Source: an uncultured bacterium (GTDB lineage Bacteria > Hydrogenedentota > Hydrogenedentia > Hydrogenedentales > CAILVY01). From it: DNA of 64,000 nucleotides. Position numbers and translations under genes: made by a program. The notes below the pieces were generated by a model. It had not been told where the DNA came from, ran no database searches, and saw only the letters and a list, made by a program, of their open reading frames with translations. Positions 1 to 8,106 of the stretch are shown in pieces; within the stretch, counting starts at the first letter, position 1, and the number at the start of each line of letters is the position of its first letter. The DNA is taken from assembly GCA_937951485.1 (NCBI GenBank), contig CALEDJ010000013.1:4386-68385 (forward strand), read 5' to 3'.

Positions 1-321
1 AGCCGAGTTCCGCAACTCAACAGACCGGGCGGTGCTGTGCGCCTGGAGGGTCGGGGTTTGCCGCATCGCCTGGTGGTGTGCCGTGGAATGGATAACGCTA
101 TTCATGTGTTTGTAAACCGGTGCGGGCATGCAGGGCGGCGGGTGGACCCGACGTCCGACGGCGCGACCATGCAATGTTGCAGCGTGGGCAAATCCACCTA
201 TGCGCTGAATGGCGAAGTCATCGCCGGACCGGCGCGAAACGGTCTGAGGAAATGCCCGGTGCGCGAGGATAAGGGAAAATTGTATATCGGATTTCCGAAA
301 AAGAAAGGGGAACAACCATGA
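1..321 (+). CDS. Rieske-like [2Fe-2S] domain protein, 5' end possibly outside window
   Basis: The frame is open from base 1, so the true start may lie outside; the first internal start is GTG at 37 with no convincing ribosome site. The visible protein (about 94 residues from the GTG) has a Rieske-like layout: CGH in the first half, 15 residues, then CCSVG where CPxHG is expected. The second histidine ligand is replaced by valine, so a normal cluster is doubtful. It overlaps the next gene by ATGA, which implies translational coupling. It could be a ferredoxin-like subunit partner of the membrane protein that follows, or a degenerate Rieske fold. Family assignment is tentative. Confidence 0.5.
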   Translation, partial: SRVPQLNRPGGAVRLEGRGLPHRLVVCRGMDNAIHVFVNRCGHAGRRVDPTSDGATMQCCSVGKSTYALNGEVIAGPARNGLRKCPVREDKGKLYIGFPKKKGEQP

Positions 322-995
322 GATCATACAGGCTTGTACTGGTGCTTCTGGGGGTTCTTGTGTTTGCTGCGGTCGAAGCGCAGGCGCACAAGCCCATCGT
401 TATCAATGGCGGGCCGACCAACGCCGAGACGGCCTATCCCATCACCGACCCGGACGTCTCTCAAGTAGCCTATCACCACGTCAAACCGGGTCAGGAACAG
501 ATCTGGCTCTCTTTTCAGGCCGACGCGGGAAAAACGCTCTTTCTGCAGGCGGGCGTGCCGGTGATTGAACGCTACCGGCACATCCGGCCTGCCATCGCAT
601 TACTTGGACCTGGCCTGCCTGAAATATCGCTGCCCTTCGATTTCCCGGAGGGATTGGGCGGAATACTCTTTACTACGGACGCCGAAACGCCGACCTTTTT
701 CCATGAGGAATTCACCGGCACGGATTCATGGCAGTTTGAGGCGAATACGCCGCAAACCGTCGAAGAAGGGACGCATTACGTGGTTGCCTTCATTCCTGCG
801 GGCGAAGAAGGAAAAATCTGGGTGGCGATTGGCGAGCGCGAAGCCTTCACCATCGCTGACATCCTGCAACTGCCCATCACCCTGTTCAAAGTGCGCGCCT
901 TTCACGAGATTGGCTTTGCCGGCGGCCTCTTGTTCTGGGCGGTCGTCGGTCTCTTCATGGCCTTGATATTGCTTGTCCTCGCGCTGGTCACATAA
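318..995 (+). CDS. Exported protein with C-terminal membrane anchor, unknown function
   Basis: A 225-residue protein. Residues 1-23 form a signal peptide ending AEAQA, and residues about 200-224 are a hydrophobic anchor with almost no tail, so most of the chain should sit outside the cytoplasm facing the periplasm. No catalytic motif is recognised; the middle is beta-rich in character. The ATG overlaps the stop of the Rieske-like gene (ATGA), so the two are probably co-translated and may act together at the membrane. About 200 bases without a gene follow. I do not recognise a named family. Confidence 0.7.
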   Translation: MRSYRLVLVLLGVLVFAAVEAQAHKPIVINGGPTNAETAYPITDPDVSQVAYHHVKPGQEQIWLSFQADAGKTLFLQAGVPVIERYRHIRPAIALLGPGLPEISLPFDFPEGLGGILFTTDAETPTFFHEEFTGTDSWQFEANTPQTVEEGTHYVVAFIPAGEEGKIWVAIGEREAFTIADILQLPITLFKVRAFHEIGFAGGLLFWAVVGLFMALILLVLALVT

Positions 996-1197
996 TTTTT
1001 TCGCGCCATCGCATCCTCATTTGGTGAAATCGAGTCGGTTCACCATCGCACCCATGTGCGACCACACGGCTGCAATTACTCCAGCATTTGTTGTTGTCCC
1101 CATGCCTGCATGTTTTTTTGACAAGCCGCGCCCCAAGGCTTAGGATAACTCCGAGCGGCGGGATGAATTCTGACAAACAATCACCGGAGCGCAGATT

Positions 1198-2223
1198 GTG
1201 AAAAAGATTCTTTTAGTCCTGGTTGGGGTAATCGCGGTGTTGCTGCTGGTTGCGGGTGCGGCTTTGGCCGTGATGTATCAACGCGCGAACCAGCGTTTCG
1301 GCCTGTCGGAGGCGGAGCCGGTATCACATGAGACCGTGGCCGACATGAGCACGCGGCTGCGCGTGGTGGCGCGGCCTGAGCAGGTGACGCCGCTGTTGCA
1401 GGCATATATCCCAAAGGACCGAATGCCGACATTGCCTTTTGTCTCGGCGCTGGGGCTGGATTTCAGCAAGGCGCTGGAGATGCTGATGCCGCGCGAAGTG
1501 GCGCTCTTGAGCGGGTCGGATTTCGGCCAAGGGCAGTTGCGGCTGACACTGTTTGTCAATGAGCGCCGGGGCGGTCCGGCAATTGCGGAGAACCTCGACT
1601 TGTCCGACTTGCTCGGCCGAATACCCGTGGTCGCGTGGACGGCTACACGCTTTCGGATGCCCCGGCGGGGCGTGCTGTTGTTGGATGGGCAGATTCCCAT
1701 TCCCGAAGAGGTGGAGTCAGTGGTGCTGGAAAGTTGGTCGCACCGGATGGAGGGCGCGCCATTGTCGCTCAGCGGCGGGCATCTGCTGGAGGCGGTGTTG
1801 GATAACCGCAACGGAGAGTTGATGACGCTGGGAGCGTCCATCGCGCAGGGTTTGGGCGTGGATTGGCGGCAAGCGATGAAGCAGCCCCCGTTATCCATGG
1901 CCGGCCCGGTGGTGGAAAAGGTGCGGGAAATCCGTCTGCACGTGGACCCGGAGGGCCTGGACGCACTGACAGGAGAACTGCGCATCAGTGGACCGCCGGA
2001 AGTGGGAGGGCTGTCGTTTCTGATCAACATCGCCGTAGCCGAATACGTGGCCAAGCCGCTTAAGGAGGAGCACGGCATGGACCTGAGCGGGGAATGCGTG
2101 TGGGACCAGGCGCAGGAAGCGGTTATCGGGCGCTATCGCCTCGCCGGTCTGGACACCTATCTGCGGCGTCAAATCAATGCCATGTTCCCGGACGCGCCCA
2201 AACCTCCCCAAGTCGGCGGCTGA
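1198..2223 (+). CDS. Membrane-anchored protein of unknown function
   Basis: A 341-residue protein beginning at GTG 1198 with GGAG about 9 bases upstream. Residues 4-26 form one hydrophobic helix (signal anchor), then a soluble domain with no motif I recognise. The rest is likely periplasmic. It ends 5 bases before the end of the convergent recR gene, so it is not in that operon. Codon use and GC resemble the neighbours. A DUF of exported Planctomycete-like proteins is possible but cannot be named from sequence alone. Confidence 0.7.
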   Translation: MKKILLVLVGVIAVLLLVAGAALAVMYQRANQRFGLSEAEPVSHETVADMSTRLRVVARPEQVTPLLQAYIPKDRMPTLPFVSALGLDFSKALEMLMPREVALLSGSDFGQGQLRLTLFVNERRGGPAIAENLDLSDLLGRIPVVAWTATRFRMPRRGVLLLDGQIPIPEEVESVVLESWSHRMEGAPLSLSGGHLLEAVLDNRNGELMTLGASIAQGLGVDWRQAMKQPPLSMAGPVVEKVREIRLHVDPEGLDALTGELRISGPPEVGGLSFLINIAVAEYVAKPLKEEHGMDLSGECVWDQAQEAVIGRYRLAGLDTYLRRQINAMFPDAPKPPQVGG

Positions 2224-2228
2224 TAACC

Positions 2229-2831
2229 TCATCGCACAGGCGTGCGGCCCTCGATGGCATGGGCCAGGGTGGCATCGTCGGCGAATTCGAGGCCGCCGCC
2301 CATGGGTACGCCATGGGCGATGCGCGTGACGGCGATGCCGAGCGCGGCGATTTTCTGTGAGAGGTACGTCGCGGTCACTTCGCCCTCGGCGGTGGCGTTG
2401 GTCGCGAGAATCACTTCCCGAACCGCATCTTCTTCCAGGCGGCGCATGAGCCGGTCAATACGCAATTCGCTGGGGCCAATGCCTTCGATGGGGCTGAGGG
2501 CGCCGTGCAGCACGTGGTAGCGCCCGCGATACGCGCCGCCCTTCTCGATTGCCATCGCGCCGGCGGGGCGTTCCACCACGCAGATGGTCGCCGCATCGCG
2601 CCGATCATCGGCGCACACGGGACACGGGTCGGTTTCAGTGAGGTTGCAGCACACAGAACACTGCCGCACACGCGCACGCGCTTCCAACACAGCCTCGCTC
2701 AGCAGTTGCGCCTCCTCCTCCGGCGCGCTGAGCAGGTGCAGCGCGAGCCGTTCCGCGGTCCGCTTGCCGATGCCGGGAAGCCGTCTGAAGGCTTCGACCA
2801 GCCGTTCTACAGAGGGTGCGCTGAAGAGCAT
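2229..2831 (-). CDS. recR: Recombination protein RecR
   Basis: A 200-residue protein of normal RecR length. It has the N-terminal helix-hairpin-helix (LPGIGKRTAERLALHLL), a four-cysteine zinc finger (CSVC...CPVC), and a Toprim domain (EVILATNATAEGEVTA). RecR works with RecF and RecO to load RecA at gaps. The start codon lies inside the end of def (25-base overlap), so it is probably translated as the second gene of a def-recR unit. Nothing is missing. Confidence 0.97.
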   Translation of the reverse strand: MLFSAPSVERLVEAFRRLPGIGKRTAERLALHLLSAPEEEAQLLSEAVLEARARVRQCSVCCNLTETDPCPVCADDRRDAATICVVERPAGAMAIEKGGAYRGRYHVLHGALSPIEGIGPSELRIDRLMRRLEEDAVREVILATNATAEGEVTATYLSQKIAALGIAVTRIAHGVPMGGGLEFADDATLAHAIEGRTPVR

Positions 2832-3355
2832 GCGACACCCAGGCGCGATTGCGCCTCCTCCCGCATCCGCCGCCGCACTTCTTCAAACTCGTGCAGCACC
2901 TCTTCCCGCGAGAGAATGTCCAGACGGTCTGGAAACACGATGCCGTCGAGGTGGTCGCATTCGTGCTGAATGATGCGCGCAAGAAAGTCTTCGGCCTCAA
3001 AGTCCAGCGGCGCGCCCCGCTCATCCAGCGCGCGCACATGAATCCGCACCGCGCGCGGCACCTTTGCGTACACATTCGGCAGACTCAGGCAGCCCTCTTC
3101 GCCCTCTACCCGGCCCTGCATATCCGTGATCTCCGGATTGACCAGGCATATCGGTTCCCCCTCCGGCGGATGCGCAACCAGAATGCGCCTGGATACTCCG
3201 ACCTGGGGTCCTGCAAGCCCCACGCCGTCATAGGCCGCCATCGTTTCGTACATATCCGCCGCCAATTGGACCACTTCCGGGCCGACGGCGTCATACGGCG
3301 CAGCCTTTTTCGTCAACGGATCGTCCGGATAAAGCACTATGTCCAACACAGCCAT
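2807..3355 (-). CDS. def: Peptide deformylase
   Basis: A 182-residue enzyme that removes the formyl group from nascent proteins. The three deformylase motifs are present: GVGLAGPQ (motif 1), EGCLS (motif 2, cysteine metal ligand) and QHECDHLDG (motif 3, HExxH). The start is the ATG at 3355, with AGGAG 11 bases upstream; an in-frame GTG four codons earlier would sit on top of the ribosome site and is unlikely. It overlaps recR by 25 bases. dnaA lies 193 bases upstream and reads in the same direction. Confidence 0.97.
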   Translation of the reverse strand: MAVLDIVLYPDDPLTKKAAPYDAVGPEVVQLAADMYETMAAYDGVGLAGPQVGVSRRILVAHPPEGEPICLVNPEITDMQGRVEGEEGCLSLPNVYAKVPRAVRIHVRALDERGAPLDFEAEDFLARIIQHECDHLDGIVFPDRLDILSREEVLHEFEEVRRRMREEAQSRLGVACSSAHPL

Positions 3356-3504
3356 CGTCAAATACACTCCTCTCGCGGGTTATCCCTGATGCTAACACAT
3401 TGGGCCGCTTTTCTCCAAAAAACAGCGCCTCAGTGCGACACTATTCCCCTTCCGTGAATGTATTTTCAGTGAGGATGCATCGCCCATTTAAGCAACAAAG
3501 GGAA

Positions 3505-3524
3505 GGCATCGCAAGTGCGATGCC
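3505..3524 (-). terminator. Hairpin downstream of dnaA
   Basis: A perfect 8-bp stem (GGCATCGC/GCGATGCC) with a 4-base loop starts 25 bases beyond the dnaA stop. On the minus strand it is followed by a pyrimidine-rich run (TTCCCTTTG) and not a long T tract, so termination may be only moderate. It separates dnaA from def. Confidence 0.5.
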
Positions 3525-3548
3525 TGTGGGCGTGCCGGCGTGGATCGG

Positions 3549-4931
3549 TCAGGACTGGATACGTTTGGTGAGGGTTTCGATGGTCTTGCGCAGATCGCTG
3601 TTCTTTTGGGTCTCTTTGGCGACCTTTTCACAGGAATAGAGCACGGTGGTATGGTCTTTGCCGCCGAAGGCTTCTCCGATGTCACTCAATGAAAGACTAG
3701 GGATGAAATACTTGCACAGGTACATGGCAATTTGCCGGGGATAGACTACTTGACGCTGGCGACTGCGCCCGCGCAAATCAGCGATGCGGACGTCAAAATA
3801 CTCCGCAACAACACGCAACACTTGTTCGATCGTGATCGGTTTGATCTTCTCGCTGTCCACCAAATCCCGCAACACCTCTTCTGCGGTGGCCAGGGTAATC
3901 TTCTCATTGGTGAGTTTTGAATAAGCCAGCACCGTGATCAGCGCGCCTTCCAGTTCCCGGATATTGGTGGTAATGCATGTGGCGATGTAGCGCAGAATTT
4001 CCGGCGACACGCTCAGGTTCTCCTCGTGCGCTTTTTTATGCAGGATGGCGATGCGGGTTTCAAGATCCGGTGGTTGAATGTCGGTGACCAATCCCATTTC
4101 AAAGCGCGAGACAAGGCGCGCTTCGATCCCTTCGATTTCCTTCGGGCTGCGGTCGCTCGACAGCACAATCTGCTTGTGCATGTCGAACAGGACATTGAAA
4201 GTGTGGAAAAATTCCTCCTGAGTGCTTTCTTTTCCCGCGATGAAATGAATGTCGTCTATCAGCAACACATCCACTTTCCGGTATTTCGCGCGGAAACGGT
4301 CAGTGGATTTGTTCATGATGCTTTGGATCAATTGATTGGTAAACTGCTCCGAAGAAATGTAAACCACCGCACAGTCCGGACTTTGCGTCAAGAGATCTTG
4401 GCCGATAGCCTGCATCAGATGCGTCTTGCCCAATCCCGTGCCGCCATAAAGAAACAGCGGATTATACGCGCGCCCGGGCGATTCGGCCACCGCTTTGGCG
4501 GCCGCATGGGCGAAACGGTTGCCTGAACCAATCACAAAACGGTCAAAGGTATAGCGATGGTTGAAACCGTTGAAACCGCCGACGGTCTTTGCCCACCGCG
4601 TTTTCGTGGTGGCCTCATGCCAGGAGGTCGCAACTGGACTGGATGATGCCGCAGCATTCTTCAGCGCCGTTGCGTCCTGCGAAGGAACAAACATCACCTC
4701 GCGGACCGCAGGCGCCACGTGGCGCGCCGCCTCGTAAATTTCATCTAAATAGTGTTCGCGCAGCCATTGGGCGAAAAACTCGCTGGGAACACCGACTGAC
4801 AGCACATCTTCGCGCAAGGAAATGAAAACCGTCTGTGAAAACCAATTCTTGTAACTGTAATCGTCGAGTGTTTTCTGCAAGCGTTCCAGCACTTGCTTCC
4901 AAGGATCGGTCGGTATTTGAACTCCCATCAT
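3549..4931 (-). CDS. dnaA: Chromosomal replication initiator DnaA
   Basis: About 460 residues from the ATG-ATG pair at 4931/4928. The N-terminal domain I is present (PWKQVLERL...YKNWF), then the AAA+ domain with Walker A GGTGLGKTH and Walker B LLIDDIHF, and C-terminal domain IV with the DnaA signature ending GGKDHTTVLYSC, the box-binding helix-turn-helix. An in-frame ATG at 4946 and a much longer open frame (to 5045) also exist, but the extra residues do not look like DnaA. Matches to the DnaA box lie upstream (5092-5154), consistent with autoregulation. The mazG-like gene is upstream in the same direction. Confidence 0.97.
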   Translation of the reverse strand: MMGVQIPTDPWKQVLERLQKTLDDYSYKNWFSQTVFISLREDVLSVGVPSEFFAQWLREHYLDEIYEAARHVAPAVREVMFVPSQDATALKNAAASSSPVATSWHEATTKTRWAKTVGGFNGFNHRYTFDRFVIGSGNRFAHAAAKAVAESPGRAYNPLFLYGGTGLGKTHLMQAIGQDLLTQSPDCAVVYISSEQFTNQLIQSIMNKSTDRFRAKYRKVDVLLIDDIHFIAGKESTQEEFFHTFNVLFDMHKQIVLSSDRSPKEIEGIEARLVSRFEMGLVTDIQPPDLETRIAILHKKAHEENLSVSPEILRYIATCITTNIRELEGALITVLAYSKLTNEKITLATAEEVLRDLVDSEKIKPITIEQVLRVVAEYFDVRIADLRGRSRQRQVVYPRQIAMYLCKYFIPSLSLSDIGEAFGGKDHTTVLYSCEKVAKETQKNSDLRKTIETLTKRIQS

Positions 4932-5091
4932 TATCAGCAGCCCCATCGGTTTTATAAATGCCTTGCACAATTGAGCGCCGGGGCATCTCCTCCCAGCCCT
5001 GCACTCCCTGCGCGCCAAACAGGCATTCCCGTGGCGCGACGTCATCCCTTAATCCCCTTCCAACATCCTCCCGCGCTAAGGCTGTTTCAGT

Positions 5092-5154
5092 TTTTCCACC
5101 GCGTATCCACCGGAGAAACGAAGTCATGAACAATTTTTCCACACCTTATCCACA
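5092..5154. promoter_or_regulatory. DnaA-box cluster upstream of dnaA
   Basis: TTATCCACA at 5146-5154 is a perfect consensus box; TTTTCCACA at 5135-5143 fits the relaxed TTWTNCACA form; TTTTCCACC at 5092-5100 has one mismatch and GTATCCACC at 5103-5111 two. All are in the same orientation within 63 bases. They could be the dnaA autoregulatory site, part of an origin, or both. Confidence 0.6.
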
Positions 5155-5229
5155 CCTTCATTTCACCCTGTAAAAATGCGCCTTTTCGACGACCACGCCG
5201 CCGAGTCTGCAACATCTCACTCGCCGTTG

Positions 5230-5637
5230 TCAAGGGGTGTTTTCAAGTGTATGGCGCTCACGCACTTTCGCCTCTCGCCAAAGCGCGTCAAGTTGATCAA
5301 GCGTGCACGTTTGCATCGGAAGCCTCGCCTCCGCAGCCAACTTTTTCACCACCTCGAAACGCTGCGAGAAGCGCGCGTTTGCCGCGCGCAACGCTTGCGC
5401 CGGATCAATTTCAAGAAAACGGGCCGTGTTCACGGCCGCCAGGAGCAAATCGCCCAGTTCATGTCGCGCCTCTGCAACATCCCCGCGGCGAACTGCGTTG
5501 CGCAGTTCCGTCAATTCCTCGGCAACCTTGTCCAGAACGCCCCCGACGTCCGGCCAGTCAAAGCCCAGCGCCGACGCCTCCGCCTGGATGGTCCAGGATT
5601 CATGCAATGCGTCGCGATCCAAGGCTTCCCGCTCCAT
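5230..5637 (-). CDS. MazG-like nucleotide pyrophosphohydrolase, single domain
   Basis: A 135-residue protein matching the C-terminal catalytic half of MazG: EELTE and, 16 residues on, HELGD give the EExxE...ExxD metal-binding pattern, followed by NTARFLEIDPAQALRAANARF, typical of the family. Full-length two-domain MazG is about 260 residues, so this is a one-domain form. It hydrolyses NTPs to NMP and pyrophosphate (house-cleaning role, by family). The start is ATG 5637 with GGAGG 8 bases upstream; a TTG directly before it is less likely. It reads in the direction of dnaA, with about 300 bases between them. Confidence 0.88.
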   Translation of the reverse strand: MEREALDRDALHESWTIQAEASALGFDWPDVGGVLDKVAEELTELRNAVRRGDVAEARHELGDLLLAAVNTARFLEIDPAQALRAANARFSQRFEVVKKLAAEARLPMQTCTLDQLDALWREAKVRERHTLENTP

Positions 5638-5640
5638 CAA

Positions 5641-6054
5641 AACCCTCCGTCCGCACGTCGCGCGGACACACTTCTCCCGCGTGACTCACTGCATGCTTTG
5701 TCAGCCCTCGCCCCATGACGGCGCCCAGCATCCGCGCACTGATGACACCAAGGGATTCAATCGCTACCATTGCTCAGACATTCGTAAAGTATAGCAAAGA
5801 TTCCCTGAATTAGCAAGCAAAAAATTCAGGTACATGCACCGAGCTTTCAATCACTGACAGGGAATGGGCATGAAAATTGCTCAAAAATCCCAATAAAATG
5901 GCAGATTTTTGGTGAACAAACTTTACTAAAAATAAAGTTATTTCCAACAATATTAAAATATAAAACATATAAACTAAAAATATTATAATACTATCCTTTC
6001 CCCCGCCTTATTTTCTGAATAAGGATACAATACTGAAGCGCAGGCGCTGCTCTT
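5641..6054. other. Intergenic region with strongly AT-rich tract
   Basis: No gene. The first half is ordinary; from about 5800 to 6025 the sequence becomes strikingly AT-rich (for example 5920-5990 is almost only A/T), in a genome otherwise near 60% GC. A 7-bp stem (CCTTATT/AATAAGG, 6006-6024) lies at the end. It could hold the mazG promoter, a terminator for the DUF1080 gene, or a DNA-unwinding element if the origin is here. No perfect DnaA box was seen in this stretch. Confidence 0.6.
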
Positions 6055-6735
6055 TCATTCCGCCGCGCCGCATGTGACCTTTTCTGCCGAGACCTCCGGA
6101 ATCTCTCGGATCATGATGTTGCGGTACCAGACTTTTCCGTGATCGCCCTGAAGCAGGATTGGACCTGGGTCACACAGTTTGCCGGGCAGCGCACCGCCGG
6201 TCACTTCGGTGAGTTTCTGCTTGTCATGAATGAGGACGCCGTTGAGCCGCACAGTGACCTCATCGCCGACAATGGTCGCTTCCAGTTGATTCCACTCGCC
6301 CGCCGGACGCGAAGCATTGACCAACGGAGCGAATTGGCCATAGATCGCGCCGTTGTCCTGGTTCGTGATCTTCTCCTTGCCATAACTGTCGAGCACCTGG
6401 ATTTCAATGCGGCCCCGCAGATACACACCGCTGTTTCCACCGGGCACCGTCTTGAATTCGAGTTTGAGATCAAAATCCCTGAAGCGCTTCACCGTCGCAA
6501 TGTCGTTTCCGTGATCAACATTGGTCATGGCGTTGTCTTCAATAAACCATTTGTTTTCCGCCCTGGGCGCGCGCGCATTGCGCCAGCCCTCAAGCGTGCT
6601 TCCGTCAAAAAGGCTTACCCATACCTCGTCTTCAGCGACGGCAGACGTTCCGGCAAGCAACGCGGGCGCGAGAAGACAGACAATAAGGGGGACGATGCGC
6701 AAGGCGCGACGGATTGTGGCAAATGCATTGAACAC
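6055..6735 (-). CDS. Exported DUF1080 (3-keto-disaccharide hydrolase-like) protein
   Basis: 226 residues from GTG 6735 (AAAGGG 7 bases upstream). An N-terminal signal peptide (to about residue 34, ...TSAVAED) precedes a single LamG-like DUF1080 domain: SLFDGSTLEGWR at the start, NSGVYLRGRIEIQVLD in the middle, and GPILLQGDHGKVWYRNI at the end, all signature stretches. Members are exported carbohydrate-active proteins; some cleave 3-keto-disaccharides. It stands alone, with a divergent DUF4434-like gene 98 bases away; both are exported and may respond to the same substrate. Confidence 0.92.
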   Translation of the reverse strand: MFNAFATIRRALRIVPLIVCLLAPALLAGTSAVAEDEVWVSLFDGSTLEGWRNARAPRAENKWFIEDNAMTNVDHGNDIATVKRFRDFDLKLEFKTVPGGNSGVYLRGRIEIQVLDSYGKEKITNQDNGAIYGQFAPLVNASRPAGEWNQLEATIVGDEVTVRLNGVLIHDKQKLTEVTGGALPGKLCDPGPILLQGDHGKVWYRNIMIREIPEVSAEKVTCGAAE

Positions 6736-6833
6736 GGCATGACCCTTTCTGTTTCTGGTTGTGGGGCGGCATTGTAGCGTAGTATGCCGGCAAATGCATC
6801 TTATTCTCCGGCGGCATCCAAGGAGTCGAAGAA

Positions 6834-7955
6834 TTGCATTGTGATCCGAAACGACAGGGACAAAAGAAATCGGCCGTGGTCAGATGGGGGATCTGCGCAT
6901 TGTCGGCGGCTCTGGCGCTGGTCTGGATGATGCCCCCTGTTCAGGCCAATGAAATCACACAATCACCATCGGAATTCCGCGTCGCACCGCTGATGCGCGG
7001 TACGTTATGGTGGGTGACGCCCGCCGACCCGAAGGTTTGGACGGAGGAGCGCATACGGGAAAGCATTGACGCGCAGTGCGCGGTGGGATTCGACATTCTC
7101 TGGCTGCTGAATACACCCCGGTTATTGCGAACGGCACGCGACGATGCCGACATCCTGCGGCGCATTTTTGTCCTCGCAGACGCCAGGAACATGAAGGTCA
7201 TTGTGGATTTGCCGGTGGGCGGGTGGTACGGCAAGACCTCACTTGCGGAGATGACTGCCGCGATTGCGGCGCACGCCGCCGCCATGGTCGAACGGTACGG
7301 GCGGCATGCGTCGCTCTGGGGTTGGTATATCAATCACGAAATCAATCCCATCGCCCCAGGAGACATTGAGGAAGGCGCTTTCTGGCGCGCCGTGTGGAAG
7401 CAGGCGGTTCAAGACTGTCACGCGGCAAGGCCCGGCAGCGTGGTCACCATCTCCCCCTTTTTTCTGCTGGATAAGGCGCGGCGCAGGGGTTTTGTCTATC
7501 TCACGCCGGAACAGTACGCCGCATGGTGGGGGGAAACATTGCGCGAAACAGGTATAGACATCCTGATGTTGCAGGATTCCGGCGAGCATCTCTCCTTTTT
7601 CACGCTGGAGCAGCGGGAACCGTTTTTTGTCGCCGTCGCGCGGGCATGCCGCGAAGCAGGCGCGCAATTCTGGGTCAACGTGGAAACCGGCGAGGCGCAC
7701 GTCCGCGATTGGGATGAATACCTGCTGCATTACGGCGAAAAAAACGCGCCGTGGCGCTTCACGCCGATGGATTGGCTGGAGCAGAAACTACAACTTGCCG
7801 CCCGTTATGCGGACGGAATCATCAATTGGGGATACTTTCCTTTCATGAATCCCCATCCGATCCCGGGGGAGGAAAGGCCGGGCCTGCGCGAAGCATATGA
7901 AGCCTATCGCGACTACTACCTACGCGTGAAGGAAACGCAACAAAAGGAAGAGTGA
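6834..7955 (+). CDS. Exported TIM-barrel glycosidase-like protein (DUF4434-like)
   Basis: 373 residues from TTG 6834 with AAGGAG 9 bases upstream. Residues 16-39 are a signal peptide (...PPVQANE). The body looks like a beta/alpha-barrel: RGTLWWVTPADP near the start, LWGWYINHEIN and GIDILMLQDSGEH in the centre, FWVNVETGE late. This order fits DUF4434 and related glycoside-hydrolase-like proteins; acidic residues in NHEIN, MLQDS and NVETGE are candidate catalytic groups. Substrate unknown. It is divergent from the DUF1080 gene. Confidence 0.75.
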   Translation: MHCDPKRQGQKKSAVVRWGICALSAALALVWMMPPVQANEITQSPSEFRVAPLMRGTLWWVTPADPKVWTEERIRESIDAQCAVGFDILWLLNTPRLLRTARDDADILRRIFVLADARNMKVIVDLPVGGWYGKTSLAEMTAAIAAHAAAMVERYGRHASLWGWYINHEINPIAPGDIEEGAFWRAVWKQAVQDCHAARPGSVVTISPFFLLDKARRRGFVYLTPEQYAAWWGETLRETGIDILMLQDSGEHLSFFTLEQREPFFVAVARACREAGAQFWVNVETGEAHVRDWDEYLLHYGEKNAPWRFTPMDWLEQKLQLAARYADGIINWGYFPFMNPHPIPGEERPGLREAYEAYRDYYLRVKETQQKEE

Positions 7956-8106
7956 CCGGGGCGTGCGTTTGGACGCCACGAACGAAATGGACGACGTCCG
8001 ATTTCTTCATTCAATCCACGCCATCCACCTCGCCCCAAACGTCCACATCATCCCCGCTTTTCAAGGCTTCCGTCCCGGCATCTCTCCGGCATAACCGCCC
8101 TCACTA

